A DNA stretch of 64,000 nucleotides from Rhodanobacter sp. T12-5 (GTDB lineage Bacteria > Pseudomonadota > Gammaproteobacteria > Xanthomonadales > Rhodanobacteraceae). The stretch lies in assembly GCF_008329435.1 (NCBI RefSeq), contig NZ_NPKN01000004.1:124001-188000 (forward strand), given 5' to 3'. The notes beneath the pieces were generated by a model that saw only the letters and a list, made by a program, of their open reading frames with translations, ran no database searches and was not told where the DNA came from. This document shows, piece by piece, positions 1-8,367 of this stretch (the stretch's first letter is position 1; the number at the start of each line of letters is the position of its first letter). A program made the position numbers and the translations under genes.

Positions 1-327
1 GTGTACTACGGCTCGTGCTTCGAGCCGGCGATGGTCGACAAGTCGATGCAGCGCGAGCCGGCGCCGCCCTCGACCTGCGGCTACGGCGACTACGACACGA
101 TGCTGAAGACGCTCGTCGACCAGCTGGAAAAAGGCCCCTGGCTGCTCGGCGACGCGTTCACCGCCGCCGACGTGCTGTGGGGCACCGCGCTGAACTGGAC
201 GACGATGTTCAAGCTGGTGCCGGAACTGCCGGTGATCCGTGCCTACATCGATCGCGTGCTGGCGCGCCCGGCGATGCAGCGTGCGGCGGCGAAGGATGCC
301 GGGCTGGTCGCCGCGCAGTCGGCTTGA
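1..327 (+). CDS. Glutathione S-transferase, C-terminal part
   Basis: About 108 residues matching the all-helical C-terminal domain of glutathione S-transferases, which conjugate glutathione to electrophiles in the cytoplasm. Visible marks are the GPWLLGDAFTAADVLWGTAL segment (the N-capping/hydrophobic-staple region of the fold) and the closing PVIRAYIDRVLARPAMQRA helix. The thioredoxin-like N-terminal domain that binds glutathione is missing. The window opens inside the gene, so the GTG at base 1 is very probably an internal valine codon and the true start lies outside. Subfamily and substrate cannot be told from this part. The next gene is a co-oriented regulator 90 bases downstream. Confidence 0.8.
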   Translation: MYYGSCFEPAMVDKSMQREPAPPSTCGYGDYDTMLKTLVDQLEKGPWLLGDAFTAADVLWGTALNWTTMFKLVPELPVIRAYIDRVLARPAMQRAAAKDAGLVAAQSA

Positions 328-417
328 TCGCAATCGGCCTGATCGCAAGGGGCATGACGGGATGAGTCGTGACGTTCGACGCTGTTCGTCATCGCCGATC
401 CCGGCGATGATGCGCGG

Positions 418-1122
418 ATGCGTCGAGCCGATCGCCTGTTCCTCATCATCCACGCCCTGCGCGGCCGCCGCACCGCGTTGCAGGCGCGCTCGCTGGCGCA
501 GACCCTGGGTGTGTCGCTGCGCACGGTCTACCGCGACGTCGCCGACCTGCAATTGTCCGGTGTGCCGATCGAGGGCGAGGCCGGCGTCGGCTACGTGCTG
601 CGCAAGGGTTCGGACATCCCGCCGCTGATGTTCACCGCGAACGAACTCGAAGCCCTGGTGGTCGGATCGCGCTTCGTGCGCGCGTTCGCCGGTACACGGC
701 TGGCCGAAAGCGCGCAGTCCGCCCTGCTGAAGATCGAGGCGGTGTTGCCGCCCGAGCTGCGCGAACGCGCCATCCGTACGCGGATCTTCGCGCCGGTCTG
801 GCGCGACCAGCACCGGGATGATTTCGCCGCCCTGATCGACCGCCTGCACACCGCCATCGTCGGCAACCAGGTGCTGCGGCTGGACTATCGCGACGAGGGC
901 GGCAGCGCCAGTACGCGCGAAGTCGAGCCGCTGTGCCTGTCGTTCTGGGGCGGCAAGTGGACGCTGGGCGCATGGTGCCGGCTGCGCCAGGATTTCCGCA
1001 ATTTCCGGCCCGATCGCATGAACGCGGATACGCCGACCGGCGAGGTCTTTGCCGAAGTCGCCGAGCGCAACCTGTCCGCCTACCTGCGGGCGGTCGGCGT
1101 GGACATGCTCGACCTGGGTTAG
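418..1122 (+). CDS. YafY-type transcriptional regulator (HTH plus WYL domain)
   Basis: A 234-residue regulator. Residues 1-60 form a DeoR/HTH_11-type helix-turn-helix (RSLAQTLGVSLRTVYRDVADL) followed by a wing that ends in GVGYVLRKG. The middle and C-terminal part carries a WYL-type ligand-sensing domain, recognisable from VLRLDYRDEGG, REVEPLCLSFWGGKWTLGAWC and FRNFRPDRM. Family members bind DNA and sense small ligands or nucleic acids through the WYL fold; their targets are usually adjacent genes. It follows the transferase gene in the same direction, a frequent pairing for YafY-like regulators, so that gene is a plausible but unproven target. The ATG at 418 is the first that includes the whole HTH. 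Confidence 0.85.
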   Translation: MRRADRLFLIIHALRGRRTALQARSLAQTLGVSLRTVYRDVADLQLSGVPIEGEAGVGYVLRKGSDIPPLMFTANELEALVVGSRFVRAFAGTRLAESAQSALLKIEAVLPPELRERAIRTRIFAPVWRDQHRDDFAALIDRLHTAIVGNQVLRLDYRDEGGSASTREVEPLCLSFWGGKWTLGAWCRLRQDFRNFRPDRMNADTPTGEVFAEVAERNLSAYLRAVGVDMLDLG

Positions 1123-1277
1123 CCGTCCATATCCCCGTGTCGACGCGTTCGGCCGGATGTGTTCAAGCAGGCGCGGGCGCGGTACGCTCGAAGACCCTGC
1201 CCGGACGATGGCCACATCGCGCAAGCGCGATTCCCGTGTGTCCCTGTCGGTGCCTCCCCGCCATGCAAGGAGTACGC

Positions 1278-3107
1278 GTGAACAAGACCAAGACCCTGAA
1301 GTTCGTCCAGCTGGCCGGCCTCGTGCTTGCCATCGGCCTGTTGCCGGTCGCACGCGCGGAGCCCCCAGTGCCGGCCGGCGACGGCAGCTCCAGCGCGGAT
1401 GCGCGCTTCAAGACCATCTACAGCACCGAATGGGCCTGGCGTACCGGCAGGGCCGGGGTCAGTGCGTCGGGCGAGTCGCAGCCCGACAACGGTCGCCTCG
1501 ATGATGTCGATGCGGCCAGCCAGCAATTGCGGCTGGACTACTGGAAACACGTGCGCACGCAACTGGACGGCATCGACGTGGCGCAGCTGTCGCCGGCCAA
1601 CCAGGTCAACTACGCGGTGTACCGCGAGCAGATCGGCAACTTCATCGCCGACCAGAAATTCCGCAATTGGCAGATGCCGTTCAACAGCGACTCGGCGTTC
1701 TGGTCCGACATCGGCTACGAATTGGGCGGAGGCAAACTGCGCACGAGCGCGGACTACGACAAGTACCTCGACCGCCTCGGCCAGATTCCGGCGTATTTCG
1801 ACCAGCAGATCGCGAACATGCGCGCCGGCCTCAAGCGCGGTTTCAGCGTGCCGCGCGAAGTGCTCAAGGGCCGCGACGCATCGATCGCTGCCGTCGCCGA
1901 ACTGAAAGACCCGACCCTCAGCAGCTTCTACGAGCCGTTCAAGCAACTGCCGGCATCGATCCCCGCCGACCGCGCGCAGGCGCTGCGCGGCCAGGCGGTG
2001 CAGCGCATCCGCGACCGGGTGATCCCGGCCTATGCGAAGTTGCTGAAATTCTTCCACGATGAGTACGTGCCGCAAGCGCGCACCACGCTGGCGGCCGAGG
2101 CGATGCCGGACGGCAAGGCGTTCTACCGCCAGCAGATCCATGAGTACACCACGCTCGATCTGAGCCCCGACGCGATCCACAAGATCGGGCTGGAGCAGGT
2201 CGCGAAGATCCACGCGCAGATGCTGCAGGTGATGCAAGAATCGGGCTTCAAGGGCAGCTTCCCCGAGTTCCTGAAGTTCCTGCGCACCGATCCGCAGTTC
2301 TACGCGAAAACACCGCAGGAGCTGCTCGACAAGAGCGCCTGGGTAGCCAAGGAAGTGGACGGCCAGATGGCCAGATACTTCGGCCACCTGCCGCGCGCGC
2401 GCTTCACCATCGTGCCGGTACCGGCTGCCATCGCGCCGTACTACACCTCCGGCCGCGGCGGCCCGGACGAATACATGGTCAACACCTTCGACCTGCCGTC
2501 GCGCCCGCTTTACAACATGCCGGCGCTGACCCTGCACGAATCCTATCCGGGCCACGCGCTGCAACTGGAACTGGCCGACGAACGGCATGACCAGCCGGCG
2601 TTCCGCCGCAACGGCTACATCTCCGCCTACGGCGAAGGCTGGGGCCTGTACTCGGAATACCTCGGCAACGAGATGGGCATCTACAAGACGCCGTACCAGC
2701 GCTTCGGCTACCTCACCTACCAGATGTGGCGTGCCTGCCGGCTGGTGGTCGACACCGGCATCCACCACCTGGGCTGGACCCGTCAGCAGGGCATCGACTT
2801 CCTCACCGTCAACACCGCGCTGTCCGCGCGCGAGATCGCCAACGAAGTCGACCGCTACATCAGCTGGCCGGGCCAGGCGCTGTCGTACGAACTGGGTTAC
2901 CTGAAAATCCGCGAGTTGCGCGCAAAAGCGGAAAAGGCACTCGGCGAAAAATTCGACGTCCGCCACTTCCACGACACCGTGCTGTCCACCGGCTCGGTAC
3001 CGCTGCCGGTGCTGGAAAAACGCATCGCGCGCTTCATCGCCGAGGGCGGCCCGGAGCCGGATTACGGCTGCGATTGCGCGAAGGAAAAGGGCGATTCAGG
3101 GCACTGA
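1278..3107 (+). CDS. Secreted DUF885 family protein (putative zinc peptidase)
   Basis: A 609-residue exported DUF885 protein. The GTG at 1278 is chosen because AAGGAG sits just upstream and it gives a clean signal peptide (basic MNKTKT start, hydrophobic LAGLVLAIGLLPV, then ARA). The open frame continues far upstream without a signal sequence. The family signature HESYPGH begins at residue 420 and fits an M32/thermolysin-like HExxxGH zinc site. GYISAYGEGWGLYSEYLG follows, giving a further acidic ligand candidate. Family members are periplasmic or extracellular hydrolases whose substrates are largely unknown. Length is normal for the family. No partner gene is adjacent; the next gene is the Xre antitoxin. 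Confidence 0.88.
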   Translation: MNKTKTLKFVQLAGLVLAIGLLPVARAEPPVPAGDGSSSADARFKTIYSTEWAWRTGRAGVSASGESQPDNGRLDDVDAASQQLRLDYWKHVRTQLDGIDVAQLSPANQVNYAVYREQIGNFIADQKFRNWQMPFNSDSAFWSDIGYELGGGKLRTSADYDKYLDRLGQIPAYFDQQIANMRAGLKRGFSVPREVLKGRDASIAAVAELKDPTLSSFYEPFKQLPASIPADRAQALRGQAVQRIRDRVIPAYAKLLKFFHDEYVPQARTTLAAEAMPDGKAFYRQQIHEYTTLDLSPDAIHKIGLEQVAKIHAQMLQVMQESGFKGSFPEFLKFLRTDPQFYAKTPQELLDKSAWVAKEVDGQMARYFGHLPRARFTIVPVPAAIAPYYTSGRGGPDEYMVNTFDLPSRPLYNMPALTLHESYPGHALQLELADERHDQPAFRRNGYISAYGEGWGLYSEYLGNEMGIYKTPYQRFGYLTYQMWRACRLVVDTGIHHLGWTRQQGIDFLTVNTALSAREIANEVDRYISWPGQALSYELGYLKIRELRAKAEKALGEKFDVRHFHDTVLSTGSVPLPVLEKRIARFIAEGGPEPDYGCDCAKEKGDSGH

Positions 3108-3126
3108 ATCCGAGGCGGCTGGCTCG

Positions 3127-3164
3127 TTGGATTTACTGCATGAATGGAGTATTATTTTAAATAA
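3127..3164 (+). promoter_or_regulatory. Putative promoter and operator of the Xre/RES toxin-antitoxin pair
   Basis: An A+T-rich island directly ahead of the antitoxin gene. TTGGAT (3127-3132) and TATTAT (3150-3155) have 17-base spacing, giving a plausible sigma-70 promoter (poor -35, good -10). A perfect inverted repeat, TTATTT-T-AAATAA (3152-3164), overlaps the -10 box. Antitoxins of this family usually repress their own operon, so the palindrome is a natural operator candidate. Direct sequence observation; the function is inferred. Confidence 0.5.
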
Positions 3165-3186
3165 CTTCACAGGGAGAGTAAGCGTC

Positions 3187-3597
3187 ATGACTGCTCATTC
3201 GACCCGAATCGCCGAAGTCGCGCCTGGTTATGCGCCGCCGGATACGCTTGCCGATCCGGCGCTGCGCGCGTTCTTCAAGCTTGCCGAACACTGGAATCTG
3301 CGCGTCGCCGACCAGCGCCGGCTGCTCGGCGACCCGCCGGAGTCGACGTTCTACAAGTGGAAGCGTCAGCAGGCCGGCGCGCTCGGTCGCGACACGCTGG
3401 AGCGGATCAGCTACCTGCTCGGCATCTGGAAGTCGCTGCAGATCCTGTTTGCCGATCCGGCCCAGGCCGACGCCTGGCTGCACAAGCCGAACACCTCCAC
3501 GCTGTTCGGTGGCCACTCCGCACTGGAACGCATGCTGTCGGGCAACGTCGCCGATCTGTACGTGGTGCGCCAGTATCTGGATGCACAGCGCGGCTGA
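3187..3597 (+). CDS. Xre/MbcA/ParS-type antitoxin
   Basis: A 136-residue protein of the MbcA/ParS/Xre antitoxin family. The N-terminal half holds an Xre-like helix-turn-helix (RRLLGDPPESTFYKWKRQQ). The C-terminal part is the DUF2384 region that binds and blocks the toxin (LFGGHSALERMLSGNVADLY, ending LDAQRG). Known members neutralise RES-domain NAD-degrading toxins and repress their own promoter. The ATG at 3187 has GGGAGAG upstream; a longer frame from TTG 3127 would swallow the promoter island. The RES toxin gene follows on the same strand, separated by 154 bases that carry a palindromic repeat, which is longer than the usual overlap for this pair. Confidence 0.88.
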   Translation: MTAHSTRIAEVAPGYAPPDTLADPALRAFFKLAEHWNLRVADQRRLLGDPPESTFYKWKRQQAGALGRDTLERISYLLGIWKSLQILFADPAQADAWLHKPNTSTLFGGHSALERMLSGNVADLYVVRQYLDAQRG

Positions 3598-3647
3598 ACC
3601 GGGTTGCGCCTGCGCTCGTCGCGGTGGACGAGACGACTGCTTGCGAT

Positions 3648-3727
3648 GCTGTCGCGGGCTCCAGCCGCGATGCTCCCGGGCAAGCAAATCCAAAGTCCAC
3701 AGCGTCGCGACCTGAAGTCGCTCCCAC
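3648..3727. repeat. Degenerate REP-like repeat pair (family A) between antitoxin and toxin
   Basis: The right arm, TCGCGACCTGAAGTCGCTCCCAC (3705-3727), is one arm of the palindromic family seen intact at 12842, 43908 and 59981. The left arm (about 3648-3676) is a diverged partner in inverted orientation. It fills most of the gap between the antitoxin and toxin genes. Confidence 0.6.
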
Positions 3728-3751
3728 CAGAGCCGAGTTCCCCGGACCCCC

Positions 3752-4453
3752 ATGCCGCCCAACCCACCGCCCGTCAAACGCGTCCGCTGGACCCACGCCT
3801 ACCGCATCGTGCCCAGCCGCTTCCCGCCGGTCGGCGTGTACGACCGCATCGCCGATCCGGCGGATATCGACGCGCTGTTCGCGATCGAGGCGTTGACCAA
3901 TCCGCGCCTGCGCGAGGAGGCCGGCGTGCTGAAACAGGTACCCAGGGAGCATCGCATCAGCGGCCCCGGCTCCACCCCGGTAATGGCTGCGTTCACTCAT
4001 TTGAATCCGGAAGGCAGCCGCTTCTCCGACGGTACGTGGGGCGTGTTCTACGCCGCACACAGCGTGGCCACCGCGGTCGAGGAAACCGTCTACCACCGCG
4101 AACGCTTTCTCGCCGCCACCGCCGAGCCGGCGTGCGACATCCAGATGCGCTGCTACCGCACCAGCGTCGACAGCAAGCTGCACGACATCCGCGGCGGCTG
4201 GCCGGCGGCGCATGATCCGGACAACTACGCGGCCAGCATGGCCCTGGCGCTCGAGCTGCGCGCCGCGGGCTCCAACGGCATCGTCTACGACAGCGCGCGC
4301 CACCGCCACGGCGAATGCCTGGCCGCGTTCCAGCCCGACGTGGTGGCGCCATGCGTGCAGGCGCAGCACCTGATCTATCGTTGGGACGGCGCGTGCATTG
4401 CGCAGGTGCTTGAAGTGAACGAACTGAAAAGGTCGGCACCGGGCAAACCGTAG
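3752..4453 (+). CDS. RES-domain toxin (putative NAD+-degrading)
   Basis: A 233-residue RES-domain protein. The three residues that name the family are visible: Arg in AYRIV (R18), Glu in ATAVEETVYH (E110/E111) and Ser in VYDSARH (S181), with the core GTWGVFYAAHSVATAVEE. Characterised relatives (MbcT, the toxin of Xre-RES systems) consume NAD+ by phosphorolysis or hydrolysis and stop growth. The protein looks intact, with length at the upper end for the family. It pairs with the upstream Xre/DUF2384 antitoxin. The Shine-Dalgarno sequence before ATG 3752 is weak, which would fit low toxin translation, but another start cannot be excluded. Confidence 0.87.
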   Translation: MPPNPPPVKRVRWTHAYRIVPSRFPPVGVYDRIADPADIDALFAIEALTNPRLREEAGVLKQVPREHRISGPGSTPVMAAFTHLNPEGSRFSDGTWGVFYAAHSVATAVEETVYHRERFLAATAEPACDIQMRCYRTSVDSKLHDIRGGWPAAHDPDNYAASMALALELRAAGSNGIVYDSARHRHGECLAAFQPDVVAPCVQAQHLIYRWDGACIAQVLEVNELKRSAPGKP

Positions 4454-4736
4454 AGCGGTGTCCAGCGACGCGCACGCCCTCCATCAACCTGAAGCGGACG
4501 TTGGAGCATCCAGCCCCGGCCTCTTCCGGTGACCCTTCCGGCTGGACAAGCGGGGAACGACTCGGCTGTCAGGCTTCCGGTACGGCCAAATGGCAGGTTC
4601 GGTGCCGCTCCTTGGGGCTGGGCTCATCATGGATGGCGTCTAATGCTCCTTGTCCCTCCATACTCGTCCCTTGGGTCGGCAGCGTTTGCCGGCGTCTTCT
4701 GCAACAGCAAGTCGTTTCTCCGGAGCACGCAACTAC

Positions 4737-5881
4737 ATGCGATTGGCACAGTTCATCCTGATCCACCGGGAGGCCATCCTCGAAGCGTGGGACAGTTTCG
4801 CAGGCACTATTCAGCCGGAAGCCCGTGTCATGGGCGCAAGGGAACTGCGCGATCACGCAGAGCAGATGCTGATCGAGATCGCCGCGGACATCCGCACTCC
4901 GCAATCGATCCAGCAAGGAGTCGACAAATCCCGCGGCGAGGGGCCCAAGACCAGGATCGATACGGCGTCGGAGGCGCATGCCGGAACCCGCCTGCGTTCG
5001 GGCTTCAGCATCGACCAGCTGGTAGCCGAGTACAGCGCACTGCGGGCCAGTGTGTTGCAGCTGTGGTCGCAGTGGCCCGATCGGGACGCCGAGTCTCTCG
5101 AACACGATACGCTGCGTTTCAACGAGGCGATCGACAAGGGACTGGCCGAATCGGTCTCGCGCTACTCGCAGACGGTCAGCGAATCGCAGGACGTTTTCCT
5201 TGGCGTGCTGGGGCACGATCTGCGCACGCCGCTTGGCGTCATCCTGCTGTCGGCCGAATTCTTTCTCTACGCCAACGAGCTGGACAGTCGCTATACCAAG
5301 GTCGCGGCGGGCATCTACACGAGCGTGCGGCGCGCCGAGAAGATCGTGGAGAACCTGCTCGACTTCGCGCGCACGCGGATCGGTAGCGGCATTCCGGTGG
5401 ACCGCGTCGAAGCCGACCTCACGACGATGTGCGAGGACGTCGTGGAGGAGGTGCGCCTGTTGCATCCCGATTGCACCGTGGTGTTCCAGCCGGAGGAGCG
5501 CATCGTCGGCAAGTTCGACATCTCGCGCATGGGGCAGGTTTTCAGCAACCTGATCGAAAATGCCACCAAGCACGGTTCTTCCGGCTCACCGGTAACCGTC
5601 AGCCAGCAACTGGATGGCGACCATGCCGTGTTTGCGATCCACAACGACGGCGAACCCATCGCAGCCGAAGACACGCTCCGCATCTTCAACCCGATGACGC
5701 GCCATTCGCAGTTTGCCCTCGGAGAGCGGGGCCCTCGCGCGGGCCTGGGGCTTGCCTGTTCATCACGCAGGAGATCGTCACCGCCCACGGCGGCACCCTC
5801 AAGGTCGCGTCCTCGGCGGCAAGCGGGACGACTTTCCGGGTGAGGCTGCCCATGTGCAGCGATGAGCCGGTCATTGGCTGA
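4737..5881 (+). pseudogene. Sensor histidine kinase with RsbRD-like N-terminus, frameshifted
   Basis: A cytoplasmic histidine kinase with no membrane segment. An N-terminal RsbRD/RsbR-like sensor region starts MRLAQFILIHREAILEAW; a HisKA box FLGVLGHDLRTPLG follows with His at about residue 160, then the HATPase N box NLIENATKHG. The frame breaks at about 5754, inside the GLGL motif of the ATP lid: it reads cttgcctg where cttggcctg would restore GLGLFITQEIVTAHGG. The rest of the ATPase domain (to 5881) is in the -1 frame. This is a single missing G, either a real mutation or a sequencing error; as written the kinase would end in unrelated sequence. No response regulator is adjacent. Confidence 0.8.
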
Positions 5882-5961
5882 TCCGCGTCGGGGCGGCTTC
5901 CGGGCCGCAGGCATTCACGTGTTTTCTGCACTCGACCTCAGGGCCGCCGCCAGCGTGCAAC

Positions 5962-5988
5962 GAAAAGGGCCGGCTCCTGGCCGGCCCT
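5962..5988 (-). terminator. Intrinsic terminator downstream of phhA
   Basis: A 9-base-pair GC-rich stem (AGGGCCGGC at 5966-5974 with GCCGGCCCT at 5980-5988) and a 5-base loop. Read on the minus strand it is followed by TTTTCG, so it suits the phhA transcript. It could also stop the kinase transcript on the plus strand, but has no T run there. Confidence 0.7.
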
Positions 5989-6012
5989 GGCGCGTCGGGC
6001 GAACCGGGGATC

Positions 6013-6906
6013 TCAGGTATCCGCGTTCGTCGCCCAGCCCTCGCGGTTGCCGCGGGTAAACACACGGTCACCCTTGAGCACGTCGCCGGCGGCATGCGCA
6101 GGCGACTCATGCAGCTTTGCGTAGATCGGGGTGAAGTCCGGATGCGTCGCCTCGAACAATTGTTCGAAGCTGTCGATCACGAAATAGGTCTGCTGGTAGG
6201 TGTCGATGCGGTAGCGCGTGCTCATCACCCGTTCCAGGTCGAAGCCGATGCGGTTCGGCGATGGCGAATCCAGGCAGTAGATCGACTCGCCCTTGGAGCT
6301 GACGATGCCGGCGCCGTAGATGCGCATGCCCTCGGCGGTGTTGATCAGCCCGAACTCCACCGTGTACCAGTACAGCCGCGTAAGGTTCATCAGCGCGTCG
6401 GGGCCGATCGCGAACGCCTTCATGCCACCGCGGCCGTAGGCCTGCATGTAGTCGGCGAACACCGGGTTGAGCAGCAGCGGCACGTGGCCGAACAGGTCGT
6501 GGAACAGGTCCGGTTCGCTGAGGTAGTCGAGCTGGTCGGGCTTTCTAATCCACCAGCTGACCGGGAATCGGCGGTTGGCCAAGTGGTCGAAGAACACCTC
6601 GTCCGGCAGCAGGCCTTCCACCGCCACGACGTTCCAGCCGGTGGCCGCGCCAAGCACCTCGTTCAAGTCGGCGAACTTCGGGATGCCGCCGTCACCCAGG
6701 CCGAAGCGTTCCACGCCGGCCATGAACTCCTTGCACGCGCGGCCGGGCAGCATCTCGCGCTGGCGCTTGTACAAGGTGTCCCACACCTCGTGGTCGGTCT
6801 TGCTGTAGCTGGCCCACGGCTGCTCGACCACGCCGGTGGCGTACACCGGCACGTAGCCGCGATCGGTTTGCTGGTGTTCGACCTTGCGGGGCGTGGTGTT
6901 TTCCAT
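6013..6906 (-). CDS. phhA: Phenylalanine 4-monooxygenase
   Basis: A 297-residue bacterial phenylalanine hydroxylase, converting phenylalanine to tyrosine with tetrahydropterin and O2 in the cytoplasm. The iron-binding facial triad is visible: His136 and His141 in FHDLFGHVPLL and Glu184 in YWYTVEFGL. Length is normal for the single-domain bacterial form. The ATG at 6906 (MENTTPRK) is preferred; the frame can be extended upstream, but only through the divergent promoter region. The neighbouring divergent Lrp-type gene is a probable regulator. A pterin supply would come from GTP cyclohydrolase I; a folE gene lies at 57.1 kb. The pterin carbinolamine dehydratase usually paired with phhA is not adjacent. 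Confidence 0.95.
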   Translation of the reverse strand: MENTTPRKVEHQQTDRGYVPVYATGVVEQPWASYSKTDHEVWDTLYKRQREMLPGRACKEFMAGVERFGLGDGGIPKFADLNEVLGAATGWNVVAVEGLLPDEVFFDHLANRRFPVSWWIRKPDQLDYLSEPDLFHDLFGHVPLLLNPVFADYMQAYGRGGMKAFAIGPDALMNLTRLYWYTVEFGLINTAEGMRIYGAGIVSSKGESIYCLDSPSPNRIGFDLERVMSTRYRIDTYQQTYFVIDSFEQLFEATHPDFTPIYAKLHESPAHAAGDVLKGDRVFTRGNREGWATNADT

Positions 6907-7010
6907 GGCGTACTCCGGTGCAGCGCGGGCAGACCAACAGCTTACGGCGGTTTCGCCGCACAGAAGTTGCTTTCTTGTCAAAAAGTGGGGAACAGGCGCA
7001 CTATTCTTGC

Positions 7011-7027
7011 GTACATACCGGTACATA
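7011..7027. promoter_or_regulatory. Tandem GTACATA repeat in the phhA/Lrp-regulator intergenic region
   Basis: GTACATA (7011-7017) is repeated at 7021-7027 with a 10-base period, i.e. one helical turn, just ahead of the regulator's Shine-Dalgarno (aaaagga). A same-face tandem site in a divergent promoter region is a reasonable operator candidate for the Lrp-type protein. The placement is observed; the role is inferred. Confidence 0.4.
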
Positions 7028-7043
7028 AAAAGGATTGTTGCGC

Positions 7044-7520
7044 ATGAATGCCCTGGATCGCACCGACCTGCGCATGCTTGCCGTGTTGCAGGGCGAGGGC
7101 CGCATCAGCAATGCCGAGCTGGCCGAGCGGGTTAGCCTGTCGCCGTCGGCATGCCTGCGCCGGCTGCAGCGACTGGAGGCGGACGAGATCATCACCGGCT
7201 ACGCCGCGCAGATCGATCCGCAGGCGATCGGCCTGGGTCTGCAGGCGTTCGTGCGGGTGCAGTTGAGCAAGCACGAAAGCGTGGCGATCGAGAGCTTCGT
7301 CGAACGCGTGAACGGTTGGAACGAGGTGGTCGCCTGCCACGCGCTGACCGGCGACATGGACTACCTGCTGCACGTGTATGTGGCCGACCTCAAGGATTTT
7401 TCGCGCTTCCTGCTCGATCATCTGCTGAACGCGAGCGGGGTCGCCGATGTCAACTCCAGCTTCGTGCTGCGCACGGTGAAGCGCTCGCCGTCATTGCCGC
7501 TGGCCCAACTCGAACGTTGA
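7044..7520 (+). CDS. Lrp/AsnC family transcriptional regulator
   Basis: A 158-residue regulator. The N-terminal winged helix (LDRTDLRMLAVLQGEGRISN, then LAERVSLSPSACLRRLQRLE) is followed by the RAM/AsnC ligand-binding domain (AFVRVQLSKHE, ACHALTGDMDYLLHVYVADL). Such proteins form octamers that sense amino acids. Divergent placement next to phhA suggests control of phenylalanine catabolism by an aromatic amino acid, as reported for other phhA-linked Lrp proteins; this is inference. The ATG at 7044 has AAAAGGA 8 bases upstream. Confidence 0.92.
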   Translation: MNALDRTDLRMLAVLQGEGRISNAELAERVSLSPSACLRRLQRLEADEIITGYAAQIDPQAIGLGLQAFVRVQLSKHESVAIESFVERVNGWNEVVACHALTGDMDYLLHVYVADLKDFSRFLLDHLLNASGVADVNSSFVLRTVKRSPSLPLAQLER

Positions 7521-7560
7521 CCCTCGCGAGCATGCCAACTAACGCTAAACTAATCGACTG

Positions 7561-8367
7561 ATGAGCCTCGACACCGCCACCGCCGCCGCGCCCGAGCGAG
7601 ACCTGCTGCGCCCACTGCGCTACTTGTGGCGGGTACCGCTGTTGCTGCTGCACATCGTGCTGGGCATCGCGCTGTGTTCGCTGGTCCTCAGCTGGAACCA
7701 GCACGCGGTGATGAAGAACGGCCGCGAACCATTCGTGCACCGGATGATCCGTTGGTGGTCGACGCAGTTGCTGCGCATCTTCGGCATGCGTTCGGTGCGT
7801 TTCGGCGAGCCGCTGGCCGATCCGGTGCTGTTCATCGCCAACCACACCTCGTGGACCGACATCGAACTGCTGCACAGCCAGCGGGCGACCTGTTTCGTGG
7901 CCAAGGCGGAGATCGCGCGCTGGCCGCTGGTCGGGTGGATGGCCGCCACCGGCGGCACCATCTTCCACCGGCGCGGCAACAACCACTCGTTGTCGACGGT
8001 GATGCAGGCAATGGTCGAGCGCCTGCGCAGCGGTCGGTCGGTCGGCGTATTCCCCGAAGGCGGTACCGGCTACAACGGCGTGCTCAAGGTGTTCCATGCG
8101 CGCATCTTCCAGGCCGGGCTGGATGCCGAGGTGCCGGTGCAGCCGGTGGCCCTGCGTTTCGCGCGCGGCGGGCGGCGGCTGATCGACGCCGGCTTCCGCG
8201 AAGGCGAGAGTTTCGTGCACAACATCGTGCGTTTGCTCGGCGAGGCCCCGATGGACGCCGAGGTGCATTTTCTGGTGCCGGTGCCGGCCAGCCCGGATGC
8301 GCGTCGGCGCATGGCCGAGTTGTCGCGCGAGCGCATCGCCGCGGCGCTGGAAGATCGCCCTGCATGA
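7561..8367 (+). CDS. Lysophospholipid acyltransferase family protein (PlsC-like)
   Basis: A 268-residue membrane acyltransferase. The catalytic NHTSWTD box (H95-x4-D100) and the FPEGGTG block (164-170) are both present, as in 1-acylglycerol-3-phosphate acyltransferases. One N-terminal membrane segment (about residues 24-45, VPLLLLHIVLGIALCSLVLS) should anchor it to the inner membrane. The usual reaction is transfer of an acyl group to a lysophospholipid or similar acceptor. Its stop overlaps the start of the hydrolase gene by 4 bases (ATGA), so the two are co-translated. Whether it is the main PlsC or a specialised acyltransferase cannot be told here. Confidence 0.88.
   Translation: MSLDTATAAAPERDLLRPLRYLWRVPLLLLHIVLGIALCSLVLSWNQHAVMKNGREPFVHRMIRWWSTQLLRIFGMRSVRFGEPLADPVLFIANHTSWTDIELLHSQRATCFVAKAEIARWPLVGWMAATGGTIFHRRGNNHSLSTVMQAMVERLRSGRSVGVFPEGGTGYNGVLKVFHARIFQAGLDAEVPVQPVALRFARGGRRLIDAGFREGESFVHNIVRLLGEAPMDAEVHFLVPVPASPDARRRMAELSRERIAAALEDRPA

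Noticed and set aside
1119..2972. A 617-codon open frame on the minus strand opposite the DUF885 gene
   Set aside because: Antisense frame created by high third-position GC; no domain, no Shine-Dalgarno sequence, and the plus-strand gene has a clear zinc motif and signal peptide.
6974..7007. TTGTCA and TATTCT as a sigma-70 promoter for the Lrp gene
   Set aside because: Spacing is 21 bases, too long for a normal sigma-70 promoter.
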